Assembly (NCBI GenBank): GCA_028690445.1
Contig: JAQVBE010000001.1
Span: forward strand, 124,001-188,000
Source of the DNA: Aliarcobacter sp.
GTDB taxonomy: Bacteria; Campylobacterota; Campylobacteria; Campylobacterales; Arcobacteraceae
Reading direction: 5' to 3'
Length of the DNA: 64,000 nt
Position 1 is the first letter of the stretch; every line of letters starts with the position of its first letter. Position numbers and translations under genes: made by a program. Below the pieces are notes generated by a model. It ran no database searches. It was not told where the DNA came from and saw only the letters and a program-made list of their open reading frames with translations. Positions 42,515 through 53,405 of this stretch are shown here, in pieces.

Positions 42515-43186
42515 ATGAAAATTTCAGTATTACAATTTCCTGGAACAAATTGTGAATATGATGCAAAGTATGCATTTGAACAATTAGGTTGTGTTGTAGA
42601 GATTATTTGGCATAAAGAAAAAGAAATTCCTTCAGATACAGATTTATTAGTAATTCCTGGTGGATTTTCTTATGGAGATTATTTACGAAGTGGAGCAATT
42701 GCTAGATTTGCAAATATTATGGAATCAGTTCAAACTTATGCTGCAAATGGTGGAAAAGTTTTAGGAATTTGTAATGGATTTCAAATTTTATTAGAAGCTG
42801 GATTATTACCAGGTGCTATGAAAAGAAATGATTCTTTACATTTTATTTCTAAATATCACACTTTAAAGGTGATAAATACTGATAATAAATTTTTATCTTT
42901 AATGAAAAAAGATCAAGTTGTAAATATTCCAGTTGCACATCATGATGGAAATTATTATATAGATAAAGCTGGATTAAAAGATTTAGAAGATAATAATCAA
43001 ATTCTTTTAAAATACTGTGATAAAGATGGGAATCTAGTAAATATGAATGGTTCTTTATTAAATATTGCTGGTATTTGTAACAAAGAAAAAAATGTTTTTG
43101 GTTTAATGCCACATCCTGAACGAGCTATTGAAGAACTTTTGGGTTCTATTGATGGTGTAAATATGTTAAAGGGTTTTTTACAATAG
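42515..43186 (+). CDS. purQ: FGAM synthase, glutaminase subunit PurQ
   Basis: 223 residues, class I glutamine amidotransferase: PGTNCEYD, PGGFSYGDYLRSGAIA, nucleophile in LGICNGFQIL (about C86), and the His-Glu pair in MPHPERAIEE. It provides ammonia to PurL. A hairpin overlaps its end (43180). Confidence 0.95.
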   Translation: MKISVLQFPGTNCEYDAKYAFEQLGCVVEIIWHKEKEIPSDTDLLVIPGGFSYGDYLRSGAIARFANIMESVQTYAANGGKVLGICNGFQILLEAGLLPGAMKRNDSLHFISKYHTLKVINTDNKFLSLMKKDQVVNIPVAHHDGNYYIDKAGLKDLEDNNQILLKYCDKDGNLVNMNGSLLNIAGICNKEKNVFGLMPHPERAIEELLGSIDGVNMLKGFLQ

Positions 43187-43204
43187 GGAGTAATCTCCTA
43201 TTGT
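43180..43204 (+). other. Hairpin between purQ and the next gene
   Basis: ACAATAGGGAG (43180-43190) pairs with CTCCTATTGT (43195-43204) around one bulged G and a TAAT loop. No T-run follows, so it is not a standard terminator. It lies 10 bases before the next ATG, and contains the only GGGAG ribosome-site-like stretch there. Confidence 0.5.
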
Positions 43205-43214
43205 AAAGACTAAA

Positions 43215-44285
43215 ATGCTAAAAATATTAAAACTACTTATTTTATTAAATGTTTTTTTATGTGTAAATCTTTTTGCATCAAAAAGTTTATATCTCTCATA
43301 CAATAAAATACCAACAAATATTTACAAAAATCAGAAATTTGAAGTTGTAGTAAAGGCTTTAATTACAACAAATGATTTTGATTCTTTGGCAACAACTTTT
43401 TCTAATTCTTCAAATATTACAATTTTAAATCCAAAAAATCCTTGGCGAAAAGTTACAAATGATACCTATGAAAATAGTTACTTTTTTAAAGTGAAACAAG
43501 GAAATTTTAAATTTCCAGAAATTAGTATAGTATTAATGAACGGTAGTGCAATGATTGATTCTAGTGAATTAAGTGCTCCTGTAATTAGATATTCAGATAT
43601 TGGGAAAGGGGACGAAAGATATTCAGGTGTGATTGCTGATGATATTTTTTTAAAAGCATATAAAACAAAACAATATAATAACAAAGAAGCTTTAACTATA
43701 GTAGATATAGATGCGATTAATTCAAATCTTGAAGATTTTAAACTAAAAGATGTCGAAGAACAAGGTGTATCTGCAATAAAAGAAAATGATGAAAAACAAA
43801 ATTTAGTTTATTATTTTGTTACACCAATATACAAAAAGAAAATTGTAATTACTTATTATAATACTAAAACGAAAAGTCTAAAGGATTTTACTATTCCTTT
43901 ATTATTGCAAAATGAATTAGTAAGTACACAAACAGATTTAAATCCAAATGATTCAAGTTTTGAAAAGTATAAAAAAATAGCTTCAACTACTTTTTTTATT
44001 CTATTTTTAATATTATTTATATTAAAAAGAAAAAAAATATTTTTATATATTTCATTGATACTTCTGGTAATTTCAATTATTTATTTTTTACCAAATAGTA
44101 CTGGAATAGTAAAAAAAGATTCTTTTGTTTATATTTTACCAACAAAAAATTCAACTATATTCTTTAAATTAGAAAATGACCAAAAAGTTGAGATATTAGA
44201 AAAGAAAAATGGCTTTATTAAAATCTTAGGGAAAGAGAATGATTTTATAGGCTGGATAAAGGAAGAAAGTTTTGCCACGAATTAG
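43215..44285 (+). CDS. Membrane protein with BatD-like periplasmic part and C-terminal SH3 domain
   Basis: 356 residues. A signal sequence (1-21), a beta-rich periplasmic part with PTNIYKNQKFEVVVKA, two membrane helices (about 258-275 and 278-295), and a C-terminal SH3-like piece (KNGFIKILGKENDFIGWIK). It matches the position of the gene between purQ and plsC in C. jejuni. Function unknown; SH3 modules often bind peptidoglycan. It overlaps plsC by 14 bases. Confidence 0.7.
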   Translation: MLKILKLLILLNVFLCVNLFASKSLYLSYNKIPTNIYKNQKFEVVVKALITTNDFDSLATTFSNSSNITILNPKNPWRKVTNDTYENSYFFKVKQGNFKFPEISIVLMNGSAMIDSSELSAPVIRYSDIGKGDERYSGVIADDIFLKAYKTKQYNNKEALTIVDIDAINSNLEDFKLKDVEEQGVSAIKENDEKQNLVYYFVTPIYKKKIVITYYNTKTKSLKDFTIPLLLQNELVSTQTDLNPNDSSFEKYKKIASTTFFILFLILFILKRKKIFLYISLILLVISIIYFLPNSTGIVKKDSFVYILPTKNSTIFFKLENDQKVEILEKKNGFIKILGKENDFIGWIKEESFATN

Positions 44286-44958
44286 AGGAATTATATTATT
44301 TATACAATTTTCAATTACTGTTGCAATAACAGTAGTTTTGATGTATATATTTAAAAATCATACGCATAAAGTAATAAAAGCATGGATGATTTTTCAAATG
44401 TATGTTTTAGGAATAAAATTAGAAACTCAAGGGAACTTGGATGAGTCATGTGACATGATTTTAATGAACCATCAATCTTTATTAGATATTATCGTAATGG
44501 AATATATACATTCAAGAGACTTAGCTTGGGTTGCAAAAAAAGAGATAACTGATTTATTCTTTTTTGGACATATAATAAAAGCTCCTAGAATGATTAGCAT
44601 TGATAGAGAAAATAAAGCAGGAATAATGCATCTTTTTAAAGAAGCAAGAGATAGGCTAGATAAAGGTCGACCAATTGCAATGTTCCCTGAGGGAACTAGA
44701 AGTAATGGAAAAACAATGTTAAGTTTTAGACCAGGAGCTAAAATGTTGGCAAATAGATTTAATTTAAGAGTTCAGCCTATTGTTTTGTTTAATACAAGAA
44801 ATATTGTTGACTCAAAAAAATTATTAGCAACTCCTGGTATTGTAAAAGTTATTTATTTAGAACCTGTACAAGCAGACAAAAATACAGATTGGTTTGAAAA
44901 AGTAGAAGAAAAAATGAATGAAGTTTTTAATAAAGAATGCAATAACTATGTCTCTTAA
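44272..44958 (+). CDS. plsC: 1-acyl-sn-glycerol-3-phosphate acyltransferase
   Basis: 228 residues from TTG, with AAGGAAG before it. Acyltransferase motifs: NHQSLLD (H-x4-D), PRMISIDRE, and FPEGTRSNG. One N-terminal membrane helix. It makes phosphatidic acid. The start inside the upstream gene and the overlap with crcB mark a compact operon. Confidence 0.92.
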   Translation: MPRIRGIILFIQFSITVAITVVLMYIFKNHTHKVIKAWMIFQMYVLGIKLETQGNLDESCDMILMNHQSLLDIIVMEYIHSRDLAWVAKKEITDLFFFGHIIKAPRMISIDRENKAGIMHLFKEARDRLDKGRPIAMFPEGTRSNGKTMLSFRPGAKMLANRFNLRVQPIVLFNTRNIVDSKKLLATPGIVKVIYLEPVQADKNTDWFEKVEEKMNEVFNKECNNYVS

Positions 44959-45334
44959 TTGGTCAATGATTCTTGCAATTGGAGTTGGAGGATTTATAGG
45001 TGCAATTGCAAGAGCTTATGCAGTTCATGTAACAAATAGATATTTCCCTATAGAATTTCCTCTCGGAATATTACTCGTAAACTTAGTAGGTTCATTTTTA
45101 GCTGGAGTTTTATTCGCTTATTTTTCAAATTATCCACTTTCTGTAAATCTTAAAGCATTTTTAACAACTGGCTTTTTAGGTGCTTTAACTACTTATTCAA
45201 CTTTTGCCATAGAATCATATTTATTGTGGGGAACATCAATCTATATAGCTATTGCAAACATCGCGTTAAATTTAGTTGGAACAATATTAGCTGCTGGTGG
45301 TGGATTTAAACTTATGCATTTCTTTTTAAAGTAA
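44948..45334 (+). CDS. crcB: Fluoride-specific channel Fluc
   Basis: 128 residues from ATG 44948; a frame from 44918 would add ten residues that overlap plsC. Four helices with GGFIGAIARAYA, FPLGILLVNLVGSFLAGV and TTGFLGALTTYSTFAIE, the Fluc signature. It exports fluoride. No fluoride riboswitch is visible upstream, since the start is inside plsC. Confidence 0.93.
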   Translation: MSLNWSMILAIGVGGFIGAIARAYAVHVTNRYFPIEFPLGILLVNLVGSFLAGVLFAYFSNYPLSVNLKAFLTTGFLGALTTYSTFAIESYLLWGTSIYIAIANIALNLVGTILAAGGGFKLMHFFLK

Positions 45335-45365
45335 AAATCACAAATTTTTTTAAGCATTATGTAGT

Positions 45366-45371
45366 TATAAT
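45366..45371 (+). promoter_or_regulatory. -10 box of tatA-argS
   Basis: TATAAT, 27 bases before the tatA ATG; AAGGA precedes the start. Confidence 0.5.
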
Positions 45372-45398
45372 GACGCAAAATCAATAGAAGGATATATC

Positions 45399-45626
45399 AT
45401 GAGTATGCCAAGTGGTATGGAGTTAGTATTAATTGTATTAGTAATATTATTAATGTTCGGAGGTAAAAAGATACCAGAATTAGCTAAAGGTTTAGGTTCA
45501 GGTATTAGAAACTTCAAAAAAGCTATAAAAGATGACGAAGATGAAGTAGTACAAAATAAATCAGATGAAATTGAAAAAAAATCTGGAACAACTACAACAG
45601 AAAAAAATGAAACAAAACAAGCATAA
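45399..45626 (+). CDS. tatA: Twin-arginine translocase subunit TatA
   Basis: 75 residues. A single N-terminal helix (about 5-20), the hinge [21 protein letters not shown] and a charged tail, as in TatA. It forms the pore of the Tat export system. Followed by argS, as in C. jejuni. Confidence 0.93.
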   Translation: MSMPSGMELVLIVLVILLMFGGKKIPELAKGLGSGIRNFKKAIKDDEDEVVQNKSDEIEKKSGTTTTEKNETKQA

Positions 45627-45635
45627 GAGAAAATA

Positions 45636-47225
45636 TTGCAAAATTTAGTAAAAGAATTTATTGAAAATAAATTAAATACAAGCATTGTTTTAGAAAAACC
45701 AAAAGATTTATCTTTTGGACACTATGCAACACCTGTCGCATTTTCTCTGGCAAAAGAACTCAAAAAATCACCAATGGTTATTGCTGATGAATTAGTTTTA
45801 AGTTTAAGCAATTCTGATATGTTTGAAAAAGTTGAAGCTGTAAAAGGTTTTATAAATTTTAAATTATCATCATCGTTCTTACAATCATTAGTAAATAATG
45901 CATTAAATAACAAAGAATTATTTGCAAAACAAACAAAAAAAGATGAAAAGATACTATTAGAATTTGTTTCTGCAAACCCAACAGGTCCTTTACATATTGG
46001 TCATGCGCGAGGTGCTATTGCTGGTGATTCATTGGCTCGTGTTGGAAAATATTTGGGTTATGATATAACAACTGAGTATTACATAAATGATGCTGGTGCT
46101 CAAATGGATTTATTGGGATTATCAGTTTCACTAGCTGCTAGAGATTTCCTTTTTAAAGAAGATGTAACTTATCCAGAAACTTATTATAGGGGCGAATATT
46201 TGATAGATATTGCAAATGTAGTAATAGAAAAATTTGGAAAAGATATAATTTATGATGAGGCAAGATTTAAAGAGATAGCCTTTTTTTCAAAAGATTTAGT
46301 TATGGAAATAATAATTAAAGATTTAAAAGATTTAGGTATTACTTTTGATAATTTTGTATCTGAAAAATCATTATATTCTTCATGGGATACTACAAAAGAA
46401 GTACTAGAGAAGAATGGTTCTCTTTATTCTAAGGATGAGAAAATTTATCTAAAATCAACTCAATTTGGTGATGATTCAGATAGAGTAGTTGTAAGAGATA
46501 ATGGAATCCCAACATATCTTGCCGGTGATATTATTTATCATAAAAATAAATATGATAGAAAATTTGATAGATATATAAATATTTGGGGTGCTGATCATCA
46601 TGGTTATATCTCAAGAGTAAAAGCAGCTGTTGAGTTTTTAGGAAATGATTCTTCAAAACTTGAAGTAATTTTATCTCAAATGGTTCAACTCTTAAAAGGT
46701 GGAGAACCTTATAAAATGAGTAAACGAGCTGGAAATGTTATTTTGATGTCTGATATAACAGAAGAAATTGGTGCTGATGCATTAAGATTTATTTTTTTAA
46801 CAAGAAAAAGTGATACTCATTTAGAGTTTGATATTGATATGCTAAAAAATCAAGATTCTTCAAATCCTATTTTTTATATAAATTATGCCCATGCAAGAAT
46901 AAATCAAGTATTTAAGAAGGCTGAAATAACGCAAGAAGAGATAAAAGATATTGATATAAAAGATTTAAATCAAGATGGATTAAACTTAGTTTATGAATCA
47001 CTTTTATTAGAATCTATTTTAGTAGAAGCGTTTACAAAAAGAGATATGCAAAAAATTACAGAATATTTATATTCATTAGCTTCAAGTGTTCATAAATTTT
47101 ACAATGAACATAAAGTTATAGGAAGTGATGAACAAAATATGTATTTAAAAGTTTTAGCAATGGCAGCTTTAAGTATAAATGTTGGTTTAAGTCTTTTAGG
47201 AATTAAAGCTAAGGAACAGATGTAG
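45636..47225 (+). CDS. argS: Arginyl-tRNA synthetase
   Basis: 529 residues, class I. HIGH-type motif in GPLHIGHARGA, and MSKRAGN as KMSKS-type, plus an N-terminal Add-1 domain and an anticodon-binding C-terminal part (INYAHARINQVF). Start TTG 45636 with AAGAGAAAA before it, 9 bases after tatA. Confidence 0.95.
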   Translation: MQNLVKEFIENKLNTSIVLEKPKDLSFGHYATPVAFSLAKELKKSPMVIADELVLSLSNSDMFEKVEAVKGFINFKLSSSFLQSLVNNALNNKELFAKQTKKDEKILLEFVSANPTGPLHIGHARGAIAGDSLARVGKYLGYDITTEYYINDAGAQMDLLGLSVSLAARDFLFKEDVTYPETYYRGEYLIDIANVVIEKFGKDIIYDEARFKEIAFFSKDLVMEIIIKDLKDLGITFDNFVSEKSLYSSWDTTKEVLEKNGSLYSKDEKIYLKSTQFGDDSDRVVVRDNGIPTYLAGDIIYHKNKYDRKFDRYINIWGADHHGYISRVKAAVEFLGNDSSKLEVILSQMVQLLKGGEPYKMSKRAGNVILMSDITEEIGADALRFIFLTRKSDTHLEFDIDMLKNQDSSNPIFYINYAHARINQVFKKAEITQEEIKDIDIKDLNQDGLNLVYESLLLESILVEAFTKRDMQKITEYLYSLASSVHKFYNEHKVIGSDEQNMYLKVLAMAALSINVGLSLLGIKAKEQM

Positions 47226-47283
47226 TGAGATGGATTATTACTGTATCTGTTATAATTATTGCATAGAATTATAACAAGTTGTT

Positions 47284-47317
47284 AAAAGGAGAGAAGTAAT
47301 TCTCTCCTTTTTTTAAT
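47284..47317. terminator. Bidirectional terminator between argS and rsfS
   Basis: A perfect 12-bp stem AAAAGGAGAGAA (47284-47295) with TTCTCTCCTTTT, loop GTAA, followed by more Ts. It serves both convergent transcripts. Confidence 0.93.
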
Positions 47318-47639
47318 TTTCTTTAGTTGTTAATTCAGATAAAAATTCTTCTAATGAGTATTTATTTCTATATTTTTCACTCATTAAATGAATAAACATA
47401 TCACCTAAATCAATAATTGTCCATTCGTCATCTTCATCTACTCTTAAAAACTCTTCACCTCTTGGTTTTAACTCTGTTTTTAGGTAGTTTAATAATGCGA
47501 ATCCATGTTTTGAATTTAATGTTGTAGCAATTACAACATAATCAACTATATAGCTTTTTGATGTTAAATCAATAATTTCTATATTTTCTGCTTTTTTGTC
47601 ATCTAATATTTTTCTTATGTTTTCTAATCTAGTATTCAA
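47313..47639 (-). CDS. rsfS: Ribosome silencing factor
   Basis: 108 residues, RsfS/Iojap: NIEIIDLTSKSYIVDYVVIA, EWTIIDLGDMFIHLM and the closing YRNKYSLEEF. It blocks joining of ribosomal subunits during starvation. It follows nadD by 6 bases, the usual pair. Confidence 0.93.
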   Translation of the reverse strand: MNTRLENIRKILDDKKAENIEIIDLTSKSYIVDYVVIATTLNSKHGFALLNYLKTELKPRGEEFLRVDEDDEWTIIDLGDMFIHLMSEKYRNKYSLEEFLSELTTKEN

Positions 47640-47645
47640 AAACTT

Positions 47646-48188
47646 TTACCTTTTCTCTTGAAGATTTAATATATCATCTTTAATTTCTTTTGGAATATAA
47701 TTCAAATCAATTTTATCTCTTAGTAAACTTGAGCTAATATCAATATTTACATCCAAATTTTTAAACTCTTTTGCCTTTTTACTCTCAAACCCTTTTCTTG
47801 AAGCAACTACAAATTCAACAAGTTCTTTTAGTTTATCAATTTCATGCCATTTATCTAGGTTTTTTAAATTATCCTCGCCAATTATTAGATAAATTTTTGA
47901 TGGATTATATAAGTCTTTTAGATAATTTACAGTGTCTATTGAATAGCTAGTTTTTTTTTGATTTATTTCGTAATCACAAATTTGAACTTTTTCAAACTCT
48001 TTAAAAACTTTTTTAAGTAGTTTAAATCTAGTTTCAGGATTTAAGTAAAAGCTACTCTTGAAAGGATTTAGATATGTTGGAACTACAATTACTGTATCGA
48101 TGTCTAGTTTATTCAATGCTTCCTTTACTACTGTAACATGAGCTACATGTATTGGGTCAAAACTTCCACCAAATATTGCAATTCGCAC
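47646..48188 (-). CDS. nadD: Nicotinate-nucleotide adenylyltransferase
   Basis: 180 residues. Nucleotidyl transferase marks GGSFDPIHVAHV (about 6-17) and the late SSSLLRDKI (SxTxxR type). It makes NaAD in NAD synthesis. The gene is divergent from gapA with about 90 bases between. Confidence 0.93.
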   Translation of the reverse strand: MRIAIFGGSFDPIHVAHVTVVKEALNKLDIDTVIVVPTYLNPFKSSFYLNPETRFKLLKKVFKEFEKVQICDYEINQKKTSYSIDTVNYLKDLYNPSKIYLIIGEDNLKNLDKWHEIDKLKELVEFVVASRKGFESKKAKEFKNLDVNIDISSSLLRDKIDLNYIPKEIKDDILNLQEKR

Positions 48189-48277
48189 CTATTTAAAACC
48201 TTTGTAATATACTTAAATATTATTATAGCAATTTTTCGATAAAATATCTACAATTAGATTTATTTAAAGGGAAAAAT

Positions 48278-49276
48278 ATGGCTATTAAAGTTGCAATAAA
48301 TGGTTTTGGAAGAATTGGAAGATGTGTTGCAAGAATCATCGCAACAAGAGATGATGTAGAATTAGTGGCAATAAATGATACCGCCGCACCTGAGATGTTA
48401 GAATATATTACAAAATACGATACTGTTCATGGAACTTTTAATGGTGATGTTAAAGTTGAAAATGGTTATTTGAAAATGGGAAAAGTTAATGCAAAACTTT
48501 ATTCTACAAGAGATGCTTCTGCATTAACATTTACAAAAGATTGTGGAGCAGAAGTTATTTTAGAATGCACCGGAGCTTATTTAACACAAGAAAAATGCCA
48601 AATCCATATTGATAATGGAGCAAAAAAAGTCGTAATGTCTGCACCTGCAAAGGATAATACACCAACTTTTGTTATGGGTGTAAATGAATCAACTTATGCT
48701 GGACAAACTATTATTTCAAATGCTTCTTGTACAACAAATTGTTTAGGACCAATAGCAAAAATAATTGATGATGCTTTTGGAATTGAAAAAGGTCTAATGA
48801 CAACTATTCACTCTTATACAAATGATCAAAATATTTTAGATGTAAAACATAATTCAGATAAAAGAAGAGCAAGAGCTGGAGCTGCAAATATGATTCCTAC
48901 ATCAACGGGAGCTGCTAAAGCTATGAAATTAATTATGCCACAGCTTGATGGTAAATTACATGGACAAAGTGTTAGAGTTCCAACTCCAAATGTTTCAATG
49001 GTTGATGTAAATTTTATGATTAAAAAAGATACAACAAAAGAAGAAATTAACGCTTTATTTGAATCAAAATCAAAAGAATTATCTGGAATTGTAGCTGTTG
49101 ATAATGATATGATGGTTTCAAGTGATTTAGTTGGAAATACGAATTCAACAATAGTTGCGTCAGATTTAACACAAGTAATTGGTGGAAATATGATAAAAGT
49201 TATGAGTTGGTATGATAATGAGTGGGGTTATTCATCAAGATTAATTGATATGGCCGTTTTTGTAGCTAATAAATAG
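48278..49276 (+). CDS. gapA: Glyceraldehyde-3-phosphate dehydrogenase
   Basis: 332 residues. NAD motif INGFGRIGR, catalytic [26 protein letters not shown] and the end [11 protein letters not shown]. First of the gapA-pgk-tpiA run; in Campylobacterota these serve gluconeogenesis. AAAGGGA precedes the ATG. Confidence 0.97.
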   Translation: MAIKVAINGFGRIGRCVARIIATRDDVELVAINDTAAPEMLEYITKYDTVHGTFNGDVKVENGYLKMGKVNAKLYSTRDASALTFTKDCGAEVILECTGAYLTQEKCQIHIDNGAKKVVMSAPAKDNTPTFVMGVNESTYAGQTIISNASCTTNCLGPIAKIIDDAFGIEKGLMTTIHSYTNDQNILDVKHNSDKRRARAGAANMIPTSTGAAKAMKLIMPQLDGKLHGQSVRVPTPNVSMVDVNFMIKKDTTKEEINALFESKSKELSGIVAVDNDMMVSSDLVGNTNSTIVASDLTQVIGGNMIKVMSWYDNEWGYSSRLIDMAVFVANK

Positions 49277-49284
49277 GGTTAAAA

Positions 49285-50486
49285 ATGAAATTACAAGAGA
49301 TTAAGAATATTGATATTGCTGGGAAAAAAGTTTTTATTAGATGTGATTTTAATGTTCCAATGGATGAATACAATAATATTACAGATGATAGAAGAATTAG
49401 AAGTGCATTAAGTACTATTAGATATTGTATTGATAATGATTGTTCAGTTATTTTAGCTTCACACTTTGGAAGACCAAAAGGTGGATTTGAAGAAGAATTT
49501 TCTTTACAACCAATCGCAAAAAGATTACACACTCTTTTAAAACAAGAGATAAAAATGGCTCCAAGTATTATTTGTGATGAAACTATGAAAATGGCAAAAG
49601 AGCTTAAATCTGGTGAAATTTTATTATTGGAAAATATGAGATTTGAAACAGGTGAAACTAAAAATGATGAAGCTTTAAGTGCAAAATTAGCATCAATGGC
49701 AGAAGTTTATATTAATGATGCTTTTGGAGTTTCTCATAGAGCTCATTCATCTGTTGAGGGAATTGCAAAATATTTTGATATGCAACACAAAGCAGCTGGA
49801 TTTTTAATGGCAAAAGAGATTAAATTTTTCCATCATATTGTTCATAATCCAAAAAGACCATTTATATCAATTGTTGGAGGTTCAAAAGTTTCTGGGAAAC
49901 TTGAAGCTTTACATAATTTAGTTCCAAAAGTTGACAAAATTATTATTGGCGGAGGAATGGCCTTTACATTTCTAAAAGCTTTAGGGCATGAAATTGGTAA
50001 ATCTTTAGTTGAAGAGGATTTAATTCCTGAAGCTTTAAAAATTATTGAACAAGCAAAAAAATTAGGTGTAAAACTTTATTTACCAGTTGATGTTGTTGCT
50101 GCTGAAACATTTAGTGCAGAAGCAATTGCAAAAATTGTAACAATTCAAGAAATTCCAAAAGATTGGATGGGACTTGATATTGGACCGGCATCTGCTTTAT
50201 TATTTTCTGAAGCTTTAGAAGATGCAAATACTATTTTATGGAATGGACCAATGGGTGTTTATGAAATGGATAAATTTGCAAAAGGAAGTACAAAAATTTC
50301 ACATGCTGTTGCTAATTCATTTGCTACAACAGTTGTAGGTGGTGGAGATACTGCTGACCTTGTTAGAATTACAGGGGATGAAGATGAAATGACATTTATA
50401 AGTACAGGTGGTGGAGCATCACTTGAACTAATTGAAGGAAAAATTCTTCCAGGTGTTAGAGCGCTTGTACTAGAGGAAGATAATTA

Positions 50487-50487
<1 letters not shown>
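49285..50487 (+). CDS. pgk: Phosphoglycerate kinase
   Basis: 400 residues. [14 protein letters not shown], the substrate site HFGRPKGG, and the nucleotide loop GGGDTADL with a late STGGGASLE. The stop shares a base with the tpiA start (TAATG). Confidence 0.97.
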
Positions 50488-52026
<1,539 letters not shown>

Positions 52027-52053
52027 AAAAAAGCCAACTGCTTGGCTTTTTTA
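52027..52053 (+). terminator. Terminator of the gapA-fabI operon
   Basis: A-run plus GCCAA, loop CTGC, TTGGC and TTTTTT: an 11-bp stem including the A/T pairs, directly after the fabI stop. Confidence 0.92.
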
Positions 52054-52065
52054 GGTTTGTGCGAG

Positions 52066-52096
52066 ATGATGGTCGTAGCGAATGCGAAGCCATCAT
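52066..52096. repeat. GC-rich inverted-repeat element
   Basis: ATGATGG (52066-52072) pairs with CCATCAT (52090-52096); inside is TCGTAGCGAATGCGAAG, where TCG and CGA can extend the stem. Base composition is clearly richer in G and C than its surroundings. A REP-like or mobile palindrome is possible; no second copy was seen in the window. Nothing else is recognised in 52054-52185. Confidence 0.5.
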
Positions 52097-52185
52097 GTCA
52101 GAGACTGATAAATTCAATATAAAATTTTACTTTTAAATTTAATGAAATTTTAAATTAAGATTTTAAATATAGGATAATTATAATA

Positions 52186-53394
52186 ATGAGTATAAATTTT
52201 AAAGAGTTAGCAAATAAATATCAAACGCCTTATTATGTGTATGATTTTGACCATATTACAAAACAATATGAAGAGTTAAAAGGTGCATTTAGAGCTAGAA
52301 AATCTCTTATTGCATATGCTGTAAAAGCAAATTCAAATCTATCTGTGATTAAACACTTAGCAAACCTTGGAGCTGGTGCTGATTGTGTTAGTATTGGTGA
52401 AGTAAAACGTGCTTTAAAAGTTGGAATTGCTCCTTATAAAATCATCTTTTCAGGTGTTGGAAAGATTGATGAAGAGATTAGACAAGCTTTAGAACTTGAT
52501 ATTTTAATGATAAATGTTGAAAGTGATGCTGAGTTAAATAGAGTTGAATTAATTGCGAAAGAACTTGGAAAAGTTGCAAGAATTTCTATTAGAGTTAATC
52601 CAAATATCGACCCACAAACACATCCTTATATTTCAACAGGTTTACATGAAAATAAATTTGGTGTAGATATTGATACTGCAAAAAGAATGTATATTCAGTG
52701 TAAAAATTCGCAAAACTTAGACCCAGTAGGAATTCATTGTCATATTGGCTCTCAATTAACTCAATTACAACCAATTATAGAATCAGTTAAAATTATTACT
52801 GATTTAGTGAGAAATTTAAAAGCAATTAAAATTGAATTATCATTTATGGATATTGGTGGTGGATTAGGTATTGTTTACAAAGATGAAGTTTTAATTGATA
52901 CTAAAGAGTATGCTCAAAGTGTATTAGATGCTATGTTTAAATTAGATATTACAGTAATTTGTGAACCAGGTAGATTTATGGTTGGAAATGCTGGAACTTT
53001 TGTAACTAAAGTTTTATATGAAAAAGTAAATGGGAATAAAAGATTTGTTATTGTTGATGGAGCTATGAATGATTTAATAAGACCATCTTTATATAATGCA
53101 TACCATAGAATTGAAGTTTTAAATGATAACCAAGAGTTTTCTGATTGTAATTTAGTTGGTCCTGTTTGTGAAAGTGGTGATTTTTTTGCTAAAAATGTTC
53201 AATTACCAAAAACTCAACATAATGATTTAGTTGCTATTTATAGTGCTGGTGCTTATGGATTTACGATGGCAAGTAATTATAATACAAGAGGAAGAGTTGC
53301 TGAAATAGCATATGAAAAAGGAATTGATAGATTAATAAGAAAAAGAGAAACTTTTGAAGATATAATTGCTTTAGAAGAAGAGTTTATAAAATAA
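52186..53394 (+). CDS. lysA: Diaminopimelate decarboxylase
   Basis: 402 residues, PLP fold III: AYAVKANSNLSV with the Schiff-base Lys, HCHIGSQ, GGGLGI, CEPGRFMV and the late CESGDFFA. It makes lysine. Same lysA-pheA-hisC order as in C. jejuni. Confidence 0.96.
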   Translation: MSINFKELANKYQTPYYVYDFDHITKQYEELKGAFRARKSLIAYAVKANSNLSVIKHLANLGAGADCVSIGEVKRALKVGIAPYKIIFSGVGKIDEEIRQALELDILMINVESDAELNRVELIAKELGKVARISIRVNPNIDPQTHPYISTGLHENKFGVDIDTAKRMYIQCKNSQNLDPVGIHCHIGSQLTQLQPIIESVKIITDLVRNLKAIKIELSFMDIGGGLGIVYKDEVLIDTKEYAQSVLDAMFKLDITVICEPGRFMVGNAGTFVTKVLYEKVNGNKRFVIVDGAMNDLIRPSLYNAYHRIEVLNDNQEFSDCNLVGPVCESGDFFAKNVQLPKTQHNDLVAIYSAGAYGFTMASNYNTRGRVAEIAYEKGIDRLIRKRETFEDIIALEEEFIK

Positions 53395-53405
53395 GAAGGG
53401 CATCT

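Noticed and set aside
44918-44947. Longer start for crcB
   Set aside because: It adds ten residues inside plsC that are not in the Fluc family; ATG 44948 gives the normal N-terminus.
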